The notes: a model not told the origin generated them from the sequence alone. Positions 52,724-62,448 are shown, numbered from the stretch's first letter. The stretch: 64,000 nucleotides of DNA from Leeia oryzae DSM 17879 (GCF_000376945.1 NZ_AQXU01000024.1:248001-312000); one strand, 5' to 3'. Translations and numbers: made by a program.

Positions 52724-55700
52724 TCAGATGTTGGCGTGCCTGCCCATGGGCTCGCTGGCGAGCCGATCCAGCGGGTGCCTGCCGGAATGTTTTCGCCTTT
52801 CATGACCAGCGTCAGCGGTCCCAGGCGGGCATCTTTGCCGACGGTTGCATCGTAGAGCACGGTGCCGCGCGGATGCACCGTGGCGCCAGCTTCGATGCGG
52901 ACTTGGCCAATCTTCATGATCCGGTCTTCAAACAAGTGCGTTTGTGGGCCTGTCAGGGCATTCATCTCGACATTGTCGCCAATATGAGCGCAATCAAACT
53001 CGGTAATGTCGGTGGTATCCAGATACACCCCTTTGCCGATCTTGGCTCCCATCAGGCGCAGCAGCCAGGGCAGCATGGGAGTGCCTCGCAGAAAGTTAAC
53101 GCTATTGGGGACTGCAATCGATTCGTACAGGTTGGTGACTGCCTCGCTCAGCCAGACAAACGGGGTCCACATCGGGGCTGCCTTGGGCTGGTAGCGGCCA
53201 ATCAGTACCCACTTGAGCAGAATCACAAACAGGAAGCAGCCCACACCATACAACACACCATCCAGGGCCAGCTCGCCAAACACGGTACCCCAGGCATCGT
53301 CTTCTACCTGTGGCAAAACATTCAGGACGATCAGGTAGCCCACGCCGATAATCAGGGCTTGCGGCAGGACGATGCGTGCGGCTTCAATCAGTCCCCTGGC
53401 CAGACGTCTGCGCCAGGAAGGGCGGAACGTCAGGTGCTCCGGAAAACCGGCCAGCTGCTCGCGGGCGGGCAGGCGCATGGACGGCGAGCCCATCCAGGTG
53501 TCTCCGCTACGAATGTCTGCATTGGGGGGTACCGTCGACTGCACGCCAATCAAGACGCCTTCCGGCAAGATCGTGCCATCCGGGACGTAGGCGCCATTGC
53601 CTACAAAACTGCGATCACCGATCACGGTCGGACGAATGGTCATCCAGCCTGCGTCAATCTCGTCGTCCCCCAGCATGACGGCGTCCGCGATGAAGGTATC
53701 GTCACCCAGCGTCAGCATGTCAGGTACCACCCCCATGGCAGTGGAGATTTCTGCCCCCTTGCCAATGCGGGCGCCCAGCAGCCGATACCACCAAGGCGCA
53801 TACAGGGTAGCGTACACGCCGTGCAGTACACTTAAACTGGCCTCCTGAATCTGGTTGGTCAGCCATTTACGATAATAAATATGACTATGTACGGACCAGC
53901 TACCGGCTTCCAGCCGCGGCAAGACCGCCCAGCGGACTGCGGCAGACAGCAAGGCGGTGGTCAGAATCAGAATGGCTGTGGCCGGAATGGCCAGCAAGAA
54001 ATACACAAAAGCGATAAAACCCGCACTGTAGCTGCCCTCCGACAAATCCAGCCAGGAGGCATCCAGCCAGTCCACCAGCACAAATGCCGGGAAAATCGGC
54101 ACAAAGAACAACACAGCCATAAACATGGCGCCCGTCAGATACATCAGATGCTCGGCGGTGATTCTTGCGCGAGACGCAGGTACGCGGTGCGGCAGTTGGG
54201 CATGGTCCAGTTGCTCTTTGAAAGCAGCGGGTGCGCCGGCCCAGCGCTCGTCTTTGGGCAGTCTCGTGCCTTGGGGCAGAGAAGACAGGCCCTCCAGATG
54301 ACCGTGGGCTTCAATGCGGGTATCGACGGCCAGGACGGCATATGAGCCCACATAGGCTTCATCTGCCAGCGCAATCCGGCCGACATGCAATTCGCCGGCC
54401 TCGACATGGGCGTTTTCGAAGTTGGCAGATGAACCGATGCTGACACCATAGCCAAGACTCAGCAGAGACGGCACCCGGATGGTCATGGAGCCAATGACGG
54501 TCTCCTTACCGACTTTGGCGCCCAGTGCCCGCAGGTAGACCGGGTACAGCGATGAGCCGGAAATCAGATTGACGGGTACGGTTTCCAGAAAACGGTTGCT
54601 TAGCCACCAGCGGAAATACTGAATGCCCCAAAGCGGATACTTGCCCGGTTTCATGTGCCCTTGCAGCAGGCGGGTCATCACAACCGGAATCAGGAAGCTC
54701 GCCAGAATGCTGAGCAAAAAGACCCCAATCGACATCAACAAGGCAAAAGGGATGCTGTCGGTCTCTTCGCCCGTGAGCATATGGTAAGTAAAGAATGGTG
54801 CCAACCAGTGCAAGATGCGCAGTGCAATCAGCGGTGGCAAGGCAATGGCTTGGGCTATGCCGCAACGCAACCGGCGCAGGGTACTGTTGTTGTGATCATG
54901 GGTGTGGTCCGCCGCTGGGGTGGTCTGGCTGTTCTGCAGTTGCAGTATGGCCTGGGCAATCCCCCCCACGCTCCGACGGCGATAGACGTCCTGTACTGTC
55001 AGGCAGGCAAAGGCAGCTTGCTGACGCACCTCAGACACCAGTCGTGCGGCCAGCAGCGAGTGCCCACCCATGTCATCAAAGAAATCCGCCCCCAGACGAA
55101 CCGGCTGGCCGGGGAAGAGTTTTTTCAAGATGCCAAACAGCAATACTTCAGCCGGGTTTTGCGGCTCGTCTTCTTCCTCGTCAGGTTCCTGCGGGGATAA
55201 TTCGCGTGCTTTAAGTGCTTTACGGTCAATCTTGCCAGAGGTCAGCCGGGGGATCGTCTCCAGAAATTCGACATACGCCGGCTCCATGTAAGCGGGCAAC
55301 TTGCTGCGCAATCCCTGACGCAAGGCAGAGAGGGTCGGGCGCGTATCGCCTTCTGTCGCGATAAAGGCCACCAACTGATCCAGACCATTCAACTGCTTTA
55401 ACAATACTGCTGCCGTGCCGACATGGGGCTGCTCGCACAGGACGGCTTCAATTTCTCCCAGTTCCACCCGGAAACCACGAATCTTGATCTGGTCATCTGC
55501 CCGACCCAGACACTGCACATTGCCTTCCTCGTCAATCGAGGCCAGGTCTCCGGTACGGTAAAGACGGCTGTTTTGCGGATGCTCCGCATACGGGTTGGCG
55601 ATGAATTTTTCAGCGGTCAGGTCCGGCCGGCCAAGGTACCCATAAGAGACGCCCGGTCCAAAAATGCACAGTTCGCCGACTTCGCCGGCCGGGACGGCGT

Positions 55701-56817
55701 GACCTTGTTCGCTGATGACCAGCAAGCCATAGTTAGGCAGCGGTTTGCCAATGGTGACGGGCGTCCCTGCCTGCAAGCGTGCCAGACTGGCGGATACCGT
55801 GGCCTCGGTAGGGCCGTAGGTATTGAACATTTGTCGGCCCGGGATGGCCCATTTGTCGACCAGCGCATCCGGGCACATTTCGCCACCCAGATTGATAATC
55901 CGCAGCGACGGCACCTCTTCTGCAAACAGCGCCAGCAAGGTAGGTACGGCATGCATGACCGTAATGCCCGCTTCACGCAAAGCCTTGGGCAGGGCTTGCG
56001 GGTCACTGACCAGCTCTTTAGGGGCAATCCACAGACTGGCACCCACCAGATAACTGATCCAGATTTCTTCAAACGACATGTCAAAGGCTGCAGAGAAGCC
56101 TTGGTAAACATGGTCTTCTTCGCGAATGCCCAATTCGTGGTTTTCAGACCGCAAGAAATGACAAATGCTGCGGTGATGAATCTGGATGCCTTTGGGCTTG
56201 CCAGTGGAGCCAGATGTATAAATGACATAGGCTGGATGGTCCGGCGTATGGCCCTGCCGACGCAGCAGTGGCTGGATTGGGTCTTGCGTCAGGGTAGTGA
56301 CGGTCCATACGGCAATACCTGCTGGCAAGGCACAACTTGCCAGTGTGACAATCCCCACGGCATTGGCATCAGACAAGCAGTCCAGTACCCGTTCCAGCGG
56401 AATGTCCGCATCCATGGGTAGCCATGCCGCCCCTGCTTTGGTGATGCCCGCCATGGCAACCAGCAGGTCCATGCCGCGCGGTAGCCACAACCCCACCATG
56501 TCGCCAGCCTTGACGCCGTTGGCAATCAAATGATGCGCTACGATGTCGGCTTGGTGATTCAGCGCCTCATACGTCAGGGATTTGTCCTGGAACGTGAGGG
56601 CGGTTTTGTGCGGGATGCGGGCCGCGGTGGCTTCTAGCAGATCAGGCAGGGTTTCTTCCCGCAACAAGTCGGGAACATGTGGGCCAAACAGGATTTTAGG
56701 GGCAGAATAAGACAATTGGATGCTCGGTATCGGGTGGCGAATATGCGTGTGTGACAATATGATGATTGTTACTTTACAAAGATTAACGCAGTCGGGATGA
56801 TTGTGCTGACACGTCAT
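52720..56817 (-). CDS. Pls/PosA-type single-module NRPS (amino-acid homopolymer synthetase-like)
   Basis: A 1365-codon protein with the architecture of epsilon-poly-lysine and poly-ornithine synthetases. The adenylation domain (about 58-570) has A3 YTSGSTGKPKG, A4 FDMSFEEIW, A5 FNTYGPTEATVSAS and A7 YRTGDL. The carrier domain has its phosphopantetheine Ser in GGHSLLAARL (about 586). Then come three repeats of a membrane-helix pair plus a hexapeptide-repeat domain (about 640-870, 890-1110, 1130-1365). All adenylation core motifs are intact. The hand-aligned pocket reads D-M-E-T-I-L-T-V-S-K, with Glu at 239, as in lysine or ornithine codes. The start is uncertain: ATG at 56817 has no ribosome site and a TTG at 56715 could be used. 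Confidence 0.9.
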   Translation of the reverse strand: MTCQHNHPDCVNLCKVTIIILSHTHIRHPIPSIQLSYSAPKILFGPHVPDLLREETLPDLLEATAARIPHKTALTFQDKSLTYEALNHQADIVAHHLIANGVKAGDMVGLWLPRGMDLLVAMAGITKAGAAWLPMDADIPLERVLDCLSDANAVGIVTLASCALPAGIAVWTVTTLTQDPIQPLLRRQGHTPDHPAYVIYTSGSTGKPKGIQIHHRSICHFLRSENHELGIREEDHVYQGFSAAFDMSFEEIWISYLVGASLWIAPKELVSDPQALPKALREAGITVMHAVPTLLALFAEEVPSLRIINLGGEMCPDALVDKWAIPGRQMFNTYGPTEATVSASLARLQAGTPVTIGKPLPNYGLLVISEQGHAVPAGEVGELCIFGPGVSYGYLGRPDLTAEKFIANPYAEHPQNSRLYRTGDLASIDEEGNVQCLGRADDQIKIRGFRVELGEIEAVLCEQPHVGTAAVLLKQLNGLDQLVAFIATEGDTRPTLSALRQGLRSKLPAYMEPAYVEFLETIPRLTSGKIDRKALKARELSPQEPDEEEDEPQNPAEVLLFGILKKLFPGQPVRLGADFFDDMGGHSLLAARLVSEVRQQAAFACLTVQDVYRRRSVGGIAQAILQLQNSQTTPAADHTHDHNNSTLRRLRCGIAQAIALPPLIALRILHWLAPFFTYHMLTGEETDSIPFALLMSIGVFLLSILASFLIPVVMTRLLQGHMKPGKYPLWGIQYFRWWLSNRFLETVPVNLISGSSLYPVYLRALGAKVGKETVIGSMTIRVPSLLSLGYGVSIGSSANFENAHVEAGELHVGRIALADEAYVGSYAVLAVDTRIEAHGHLEGLSSLPQGTRLPKDERWAGAPAAFKEQLDHAQLPHRVPASRARITAEHLMYLTGAMFMAVLFFVPIFPAFVLVDWLDASWLDLSEGSYSAGFIAFVYFLLAIPATAILILTTALLSAAVRWAVLPRLEAGSWSVHSHIYYRKWLTNQIQEASLSVLHGVYATLYAPWWYRLLGARIGKGAEISTAMGVVPDMLTLGDDTFIADAVMLGDDEIDAGWMTIRPTVIGDRSFVGNGAYVPDGTILPEGVLIGVQSTVPPNADIRSGDTWMGSPSMRLPAREQLAGFPEHLTFRPSWRRRLARGLIEAARIVLPQALIIGVGYLIVLNVLPQVEDDAWGTVFGELALDGVLYGVGCFLFVILLKWVLIGRYQPKAAPMWTPFVWLSEAVTNLYESIAVPNSVNFLRGTPMLPWLLRLMGAKIGKGVYLDTTDITEFDCAHIGDNVEMNALTGPQTHLFEDRIMKIGQVRIEAGATVHPRGTVLYDATVGKDARLGPLTLVMKGENIPAGTRWIGSPASPWAGTPTSD

Positions 56818-56852
56818 TTGTAATAAATCATGTCAATCCAGCGGGGGGGTAT

Positions 56853-57473
56853 ATGTTTGGCATTCAAAACTACAGCAGCTTTATTCTGGCTATTCTGGTG
56901 TTTCAATCCATACCGGGCGCAGGGACGCTGGCGATTCTGAACGCAACGGCCAGAAACGGTGTTGGCGTCGGTATGGCGTCGGTCGCCGGTACACTGCTTG
57001 GCGATTTTTGCATGATGCTGGCCGCCGTGCTGGGTTTGGCCGCCGTCATGAAGGCTAACCCGATGCTGTTTAGCCTGTTGCAATGGTTTGGTGCCGCTTA
57101 TCTGGTCTGGATGGGCGTACAACTCCTGCGTGCCAGACTGTCCGGCGCTGAGCAGATGGCGTCCGAAAAATTGCCCGCCCGTTTTTACTTCCGCCAAGGG
57201 TTTCTGGTCAGTCTGACCAACCCGAAGGTGATTCTGTTTTTTGTGGCCTTCTTCCCGCTGTTTCTGGACCGGTCAGCTTCCAGTCTGACGCTGGGCATCA
57301 TGATGCTGCACGTGACGCTGCTGAGTCTGGTGTATCAGGCCGGGCTGGTGCTGGTAGGGAACCAGCTGGCTAAACGCCTGGCCGGTTTTCCGTCCGCCAG
57401 AAAAGTGGCAACCCGTCTGGCCGGCGTTGCCCTGGTCGGGTTCGGGGTCAAGCTGGCATTGGGTAACCGGTAA
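56853..57473 (+). CDS. LysE/RhtB-family amino acid exporter
   Basis: Inner-membrane efflux protein of 206 residues with five to six hydrophobic helices. SIPGAGTLAILNATARNG near residue 20 is the family signature, and VSLTNPKVILFF near residue 117 is the second. The GGGGG before the ATG at 56853 serves as ribosome site. It shares a 35-base gap with the divergent NRPS, so they likely share control. Substrate unknown; lysine, other basic amino acids or homoserine are typical. Confidence 0.88.
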   Translation: MFGIQNYSSFILAILVFQSIPGAGTLAILNATARNGVGVGMASVAGTLLGDFCMMLAAVLGLAAVMKANPMLFSLLQWFGAAYLVWMGVQLLRARLSGAEQMASEKLPARFYFRQGFLVSLTNPKVILFFVAFFPLFLDRSASSLTLGIMMLHVTLLSLVYQAGLVLVGNQLAKRLAGFPSARKVATRLAGVALVGFGVKLALGNR

Positions 57474-57548
57474 GGGGGGCGATGAGTCTCCGGATGTGCG
57501 GGCCAAGCCGCTTCGTTGCAAATTTCTTACACCGTTCGTCGACTTGGG

Positions 57549-57577
57549 TTGGCACGCACAATGTTGTGGTGCAAAAT
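57549..57577 (+). promoter_or_regulatory. Candidate promoter for nadA
   Basis: TTGGCA (57549-57554), five of six to consensus, then 17 bases and CAAAAT (57572-57577), four of six. The transcript would begin near 57584, giving a leader of about 140 bases. Confidence 0.45.
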
Positions 57578-57634
57578 AACATACGCAAACTGATCAGGCG
57601 GGGATTCCGTCGTTAAAACAGGCTGCAAGGTCCG

Positions 57635-57722
57635 CAGCGATGCAGTCTTCGCTGTACTACATATTCAGAATATCCGGTGGCCAGAGAGACTGGCTACCCT
57701 TATATGCGTAGGAGGAACTCCT
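57635..57722 (+). promoter_or_regulatory. Structured nadA leader with stacked hairpins and hidden ribosome site
   Basis: Three hairpins occupy the 88 bases before nadA. CAGCGA (57635-57640) pairs with TCGCTG (57649-57654). GGTGGCCAG (57676-57684) pairs with CTGGCTACC (57690-57698) with one G-T wobble and the loop AGAGA. AGGAG (57710-57714) pairs with CTCCT (57718-57722), hiding the Shine-Dalgarno directly against the ATG. It could be a cis-acting RNA that adjusts NAD synthesis. Known NAD+ riboswitch classes come from other phyla, so this would be a new one. Confidence 0.4.
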
Positions 57723-58679
57723 ATGGCCAAGGTCGTTACACTTGCCCATTATTACACCACACCTGAAATCCAGCAGATGGCGGACAAGGTGGGTGACAGT
57801 CTGGAATTATCCCTGTTTGCCCGCGATGCCGAAGCCGACATCATTGTGTTTGCCGGTGTGCGTTTTATGGCCGAAACCGCCAAAATCCTGAACCCGAATG
57901 CCACCGTGGTGTTACCGGACCGTGGTTCTACCTGTTCTCTGGTCGAACAGACCGACGTGACCGCGCTCAAAGCCTGGCGCGAATCTTACCCCGACCATGT
58001 GCATGTGTCGTATATCAATTCTTCTGCCGAACACAAAGCACTGTCCGACTGGATCGTGACCAGCCGCAATGTGGACGACATCATTGCCCATCTGTATGCA
58101 GAGGGCAAAAAAGTGATCTTCTCGCCAGACCGTAACATGGGTGCCTACCTGAACTTCCAGTACGGCTACGACATGCCGCTATGGTCTGCCGTGTGCGAAG
58201 TGCACGACAAGTTCAACCAGAAAGCGCTCGACGAAGGCTTTGCCAGCGTGGGCGATTTGCCGCATTACCTGATTGCCCATCCGGAAAGCCCGTTGCCCGT
58301 GCTGCAACAGGCCGACTATGTCGGTTCGACTTCCGGCATGTTGAACTGGGTCAAGGCGTTTGACAAAGCCCCGGAAAGCGTCATTTTTGTCGCGACCGAA
58401 GACGGCATTTTGTACAACATGAAGCTGGCACGTCCGGATCTGGACATCCGCCAGGCGCCGATTTATGCCGGTTGCCAGTGCAACCAGTGTCCTTACATGA
58501 AGCTCAATACCATTGAAGCGGTGAAACGGGCCCAGCAAGGGCAGGGCGTGGTGATCGACTACCTGACGCCTGAGCAGATTGAAGCCGCGCGCGTGCCGAT
58601 TGATCGCATGCTGGCTTTTTCTGAGCGTCAATACGCGCTGAATGTCGCTGTCAAACAACCAGAAGCGGTTCCTGCCTGA
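57723..58679 (+). CDS. nadA: Quinolinate synthase NadA
   Basis: 4Fe-4S enzyme condensing iminoaspartate with dihydroxyacetone phosphate to quinolinate in de novo NAD synthesis. The 318 residues have the cluster-binding cysteines in STCSLVEQT (near residue 82), in SAVCEVH (near 159) and the CQCNQCPYMK group near residue 252. Its TGA overlaps the ATG of the nadM-Nudix gene, so the two are translated together. The start ATG lies immediately after the hairpin that hides AGGAG. Confidence 0.93.
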   Translation: MAKVVTLAHYYTTPEIQQMADKVGDSLELSLFARDAEADIIVFAGVRFMAETAKILNPNATVVLPDRGSTCSLVEQTDVTALKAWRESYPDHVHVSYINSSAEHKALSDWIVTSRNVDDIIAHLYAEGKKVIFSPDRNMGAYLNFQYGYDMPLWSAVCEVHDKFNQKALDEGFASVGDLPHYLIAHPESPLPVLQQADYVGSTSGMLNWVKAFDKAPESVIFVATEDGILYNMKLARPDLDIRQAPIYAGCQCNQCPYMKLNTIEAVKRAQQGQGVVIDYLTPEQIEAARVPIDRMLAFSERQYALNVAVKQPEAVPA

Positions 58680-59731
58680 TGCTGGATTACATCATCTACA
58701 TTGGTCGTTTTCAGCCGTTCCACGTCGGACATTTGTCGACGGTGCAAAAAGCACTGGAACTGGCTGAAAAGATCATTGTGGTGTGCGGCTCTGCCCGACG
58801 GTCCAAAAGCTACGAGTTGCCGTGGTCGGTCGAAGAGCGCGAGGCGATGCTGCGCGCGTGTCTGACGCCTGAGCAGCAAAACCGGGTGTACTGCGTGGGG
58901 GTTTCCGACCGCATGTACAACGATCAGCAGTGGGTGACCGAAGTCCAGAATGCGGTGGATAAGGTGATTGCGGTGGATACCGCCAGCCTGGGTAGCCGCC
59001 CGGCCAGTTTCCGGATCGGCATGATCGGCACCCAGTTGGGGCTGGATACGGCATATCTGGATTTCTTCCCGCAATGGAAGCGCATCGGCATGGACGAGGT
59101 GCCGGGGCCGAACGCGACCGCCATCCGCCATGCCTACTTTGAAAATGCCGAGGCGTTTGAGCCCTTCGAAGCGCTGTTGCCCGAGTCCGTGCAAAGCTAT
59201 CTGCAGCAATTCAAACAAACCCCGGCCTATGAAAACCTGGCCTCGGAATACCGGTTTATCCAGCAATACAAGGCTGCATGGCGTGCAGCACCGTATGCGC
59301 CGACCTTTGTGACGGTTGATGCCGTTGTGATTCACTCGGGCCATATTCTGCTGGTCAGACGGCGTGCGCAGCCCGGTAAAGGCCTGTGGGCGTTGCCTGG
59401 GGGGTTTGTCGAGCAGGAAGAGCGACTAAAAGACGGTGTCATTCGCGAACTGCGTGAAGAAACGCGCCTGAAAGTGCCCGAGCCGGTATTGGCGGGCTCC
59501 ATTCGTGCTTCGCGTGTGTTTGATCATCCCGAGCGCAGCTTGCGTGGCCGGACCATTACCCATGCATTCCTGTTTGAATTGGCGCCGACCCAAGAGGGTT
59601 TGCCAAAAGTGAAGGGTGGGGACGATGCAGACAAGGCAAGCTGGGTGCCGCTTTCGCACTTTTCCAGAATGGAAAGCGACCTGTTTGAAGACCATTTCTA
59701 CATTGTGAACTGGTTCTTGGGGCAGATTTAA
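58679..59731 (+). CDS. Bifunctional NMN adenylyltransferase (NadM) and Nudix hydrolase
   Basis: Fusion of 350 residues. The N-terminal part (about 1-180) has the nucleotidyltransferase motif GRFQPFHVGH, typical of NadM. The C-terminal part (about 200-350) is a Nudix domain, with a box around GGFVEQEERL and RELREET; the Gly that usually follows EE-x is Arg here. Fusions of this type make NAD from NMN and hydrolyse ADP-ribose or pyrophosphates. Partner NadD, using nicotinate mononucleotide, is not in view. It overlaps nadA by one base (TGATG). Confidence 0.92.
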   Translation: MLDYIIYIGRFQPFHVGHLSTVQKALELAEKIIVVCGSARRSKSYELPWSVEEREAMLRACLTPEQQNRVYCVGVSDRMYNDQQWVTEVQNAVDKVIAVDTASLGSRPASFRIGMIGTQLGLDTAYLDFFPQWKRIGMDEVPGPNATAIRHAYFENAEAFEPFEALLPESVQSYLQQFKQTPAYENLASEYRFIQQYKAAWRAAPYAPTFVTVDAVVIHSGHILLVRRRAQPGKGLWALPGGFVEQEERLKDGVIRELREETRLKVPEPVLAGSIRASRVFDHPERSLRGRTITHAFLFELAPTQEGLPKVKGGDDADKASWVPLSHFSRMESDLFEDHFYIVNWFLGQI

Positions 59732-59783
59732 CGCTGGTTTGGCATCATCCTGCTGAAGGTATCCGGCGGTAGCTGGCTGGGGC

Positions 59784-61322
59784 TCAGAAGTCCAGTTCGT
59801 GGCTGGATTCTTCCGTCTGCGTGAACTCTGAGGTGATTTCTACATTGAAGCGGTAAAAATTGGCACCGATTTCTGCCAGCTCAATGATCCTGACCATGGC
59901 TTTCTCGCCATGAAAATAAATACCGTAAGTTTTACCGATACTGACGTTCTTGCTTTCCAGCATGATCATGGCCTGGCCATGGCTGTGCGGGCTGGCCGGA
60001 ATCCAGATGCCAAAGATATTGTCGAACGCGGCGACATTGGTGCTGGTTTCCCACACCGATATCTTGGCTTCTTCCACCAGCCGGATGGATAACGGTGCCA
60101 GCGAGAGAACCTCTATCCCCAACAACAGGCTATTTTCTGCTTCCAGCGCGGTGACGCGCCGGATCACGCCGACCACCCATTTGGGGCTGCCTGCTACTTG
60201 CATGCCAATCGCCAGACCAACCTTGGCCCAGGTTGCATTCGGAATAGTGAGACCGACACCGCTTTGGCTGATGTCCTGTAGCACGCCTTTACCCAATCCC
60301 AGCGTGGCTGTTTTGAGCTGGAAATGCTCCGAGCCTGACAACTTCACCCGGATGGTCGGAAATTCATAGGCAATTTCGGCATCCCGCCCTAGTTTGCGAC
60401 GTTCGTGGCGGCGGGTTTTGACCTTGCCCATCCATTTGTCACGCACCAGCTTGATGGTGACCAGCACTTCAGTGGTCTGCAGCGAATCATCGTAGTTCAG
60501 CTTGTTGGGTAGCTGAGCCTGTTCACCAATCAGGTACTCCAGTGAGCGCAGTTCATCCAGTACCCGCTCGTAATTCAGATACACGATATTATCGACACGG
60601 CTGACCGGTGTTTCGTCCGTGACCATGATCGGCGGCTGCTCTTCGTCCATGGACAAGACGTAGCACAGGCCCATCGGTTTCTTTTGCTCAAAATTGACAA
60701 ACGGAGCAAGGCTTCTGGACAAACGGTTCAGAATCTCGACTTGCCGGACTTCGAGCTCCGAGGCCAAGCCCGTTGCGACCAGGCAAAAATGGGCCAGTTC
60801 CAGCTTGGCAGCCGACAGCGCCTGTGTAGGCAGCTTGTTTTGCAGGATGAGAGGGGCGCAGGCATAGATTTCGGTCCAGCGGGTATTCTGCGCCTGGTGC
60901 GTCGTGATGAATTCGATTTCCAGACGGCGCCCTGCCCACCAGAGCAAACCGGCATGCGGTGAGGCATTCTGGTTCATCAGGGTGCTTTTGTACTGGTTTA
61001 CGCAGCGCAAATAGCTCTGGTACATGGCATCGATGAACGGAGCGGTGCTGGATGCAAACAGGTGCAGACGAAGGCGCGTTAGCTGGCCGCGCATCAACTC
61101 GGTTAACAGGGTATTGAAATGTTTTTGGCAGACAGGATCGATGCCATTGAGTAATTCAAACAACTTGCCAGACTGTTCTTGCATGCCTTGCTGCTGCGGA
61201 AGCCAGTCAGCCAGAAAGGCCACGGCAGCAGACGCTGTCATGTTTTCTGTATCCAACGCCGTGTCGATGGCCCGTTGTACCGGACTGAGCGATTTGGACA
61301 GGGCTTTTAGCTTGTTGAACAT
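59784..61322 (-). CDS. Large PilZ-domain protein, probable cyclic-di-GMP receptor
   Basis: A 512-residue cytosolic protein with a C-terminal PilZ domain at about residues 305-405. The RxxxR-type motif lies in RRHERRKLGR and the DxSxxG motif in DISQSGVG. The N-terminal 300 residues match no domain I know, though they contain a mainly helical stretch. Family proteins of this size in Betaproteobacteria often control flagella or pili. It converges with nadM. Confidence 0.78.
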   Translation of the reverse strand: MFNKLKALSKSLSPVQRAIDTALDTENMTASAAVAFLADWLPQQQGMQEQSGKLFELLNGIDPVCQKHFNTLLTELMRGQLTRLRLHLFASSTAPFIDAMYQSYLRCVNQYKSTLMNQNASPHAGLLWWAGRRLEIEFITTHQAQNTRWTEIYACAPLILQNKLPTQALSAAKLELAHFCLVATGLASELEVRQVEILNRLSRSLAPFVNFEQKKPMGLCYVLSMDEEQPPIMVTDETPVSRVDNIVYLNYERVLDELRSLEYLIGEQAQLPNKLNYDDSLQTTEVLVTIKLVRDKWMGKVKTRRHERRKLGRDAEIAYEFPTIRVKLSGSEHFQLKTATLGLGKGVLQDISQSGVGLTIPNATWAKVGLAIGMQVAGSPKWVVGVIRRVTALEAENSLLLGIEVLSLAPLSIRLVEEAKISVWETSTNVAAFDNIFGIWIPASPHSHGQAMIMLESKNVSIGKTYGIYFHGEKAMVRIIELAEIGANFYRFNVEITSEFTQTEESSHELDF

Positions 61323-61503
61323 TATCAGATCGCAAGTTATATGAAAGAAATCAAACCATGAACATGTAGAATGAATATTAGCTTTTCAATTATAGGCAGC
61401 AATTTTGGGGGCGTGTGGATTTTTTGCAGCCGTTGCGCAATAACCGGTCAGTATTTACGCTGTACTCACGAAAAACCGCATGAATTAGCTGGTTTGGCGA
61501 AGG

Positions 61504-62184
61504 TTAATGCTGGGTGAGCAGCAAATGCCACAAGCCATAAATCCCGAGGGCGGCAACCAGACAACCCGCCAGCCGGCGCCATTTGGGGTGTTGTACAAAC
61601 TGGCGCAACTGCAAAGAAAAACGGCCCATGACCAGCAGGTTGGGCAGGGTGCCGAGGCCAAACGCCAACATGGTGAGTGCCCCGGTTTTCACCGATCCAG
61701 CCAGCATGGCGCTGGTGAGTGCACTATAGACCAGGCCGCAGGGCAAGCCGCCCCAGAGCAAACCAGCCAGAAAACCTTGTCTTGGGGTGGTGGGCGGTAG
61801 CAGCGGTGCCAGGCGGGGTTGCAGATGCCGCCACAGGATTTTGCCGCGTTTTTCCAGCTGCGGCACGATGGACGGTAAGCCTGCCAGATATAGCCCCAGC
61901 GCAATCAGCATTAGCTGGGCGATGACATAGAGCGTGACCTGTACCGGAAAAAGCCGGCCAAATCCGTGCAGACCGGCACCGATCAAACCGGCTAGCGCCC
62001 CTAGCAGGCTGTATGTGCAGAGCCGTCCCAGGTTTAGTAACAATAGCTGGCGCATGCCATGCTGCTGGTGGCTACCCATGCCAAACGCCGCGACCAGCGC
62101 GCCGCACATGCCGATGCAATGCACGCCACCAAGCAAACCGACAATAAAAAGCGCGGAAAGAGATTCAAACAGGGCGGACGGCAT
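61504..62184 (-). CDS. UreH/TauE-like membrane protein (DsbD_2 fold)
   Basis: Inner-membrane protein of 226 residues with about six hydrophobic helices. The sequence GGVHCIGMCGALVAAFG near residue 15, with two cysteines and a His, is the metal-binding motif of the group called sulfite exporter TauE/SafE or UreH-like. The function may be metal transport for cytochrome assembly. ATG at 62184 is preferred because the longer version lacks the hydrophobic start. No copper-ATPase or cytochrome gene is adjacent. Confidence 0.8.
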   Translation of the reverse strand: MPSALFESLSALFIVGLLGGVHCIGMCGALVAAFGMGSHQQHGMRQLLLLNLGRLCTYSLLGALAGLIGAGLHGFGRLFPVQVTLYVIAQLMLIALGLYLAGLPSIVPQLEKRGKILWRHLQPRLAPLLPPTTPRQGFLAGLLWGGLPCGLVYSALTSAMLAGSVKTGALTMLAFGLGTLPNLLVMGRFSLQLRQFVQHPKWRRLAGCLVAALGIYGLWHLLLTQH

Positions 62185-62448
62185 AATGCACACAAGTAAA
62201 CGGGATGGGTGCATTGTAGCGGATAAAACTGCCACTTGGTGGCGAGGTGGTCATCCCCTTGCCGGTTGGCCATGGTTTTGGCAGAGGGAATCTCTGGGAG
62301 CAACAAGCGCCAGCACAACGATGCCGGATTCCTGAAACTGCTGATTTCACTCGAAAAACACCTCGTTTTCGGGTATGATTCGCGGCGCTTGGCGTGGTTT
62401 TGTTCGCGCTGCTTTTCAATCGGTTTTCAACCTGTTTCTGGTGTCCGC

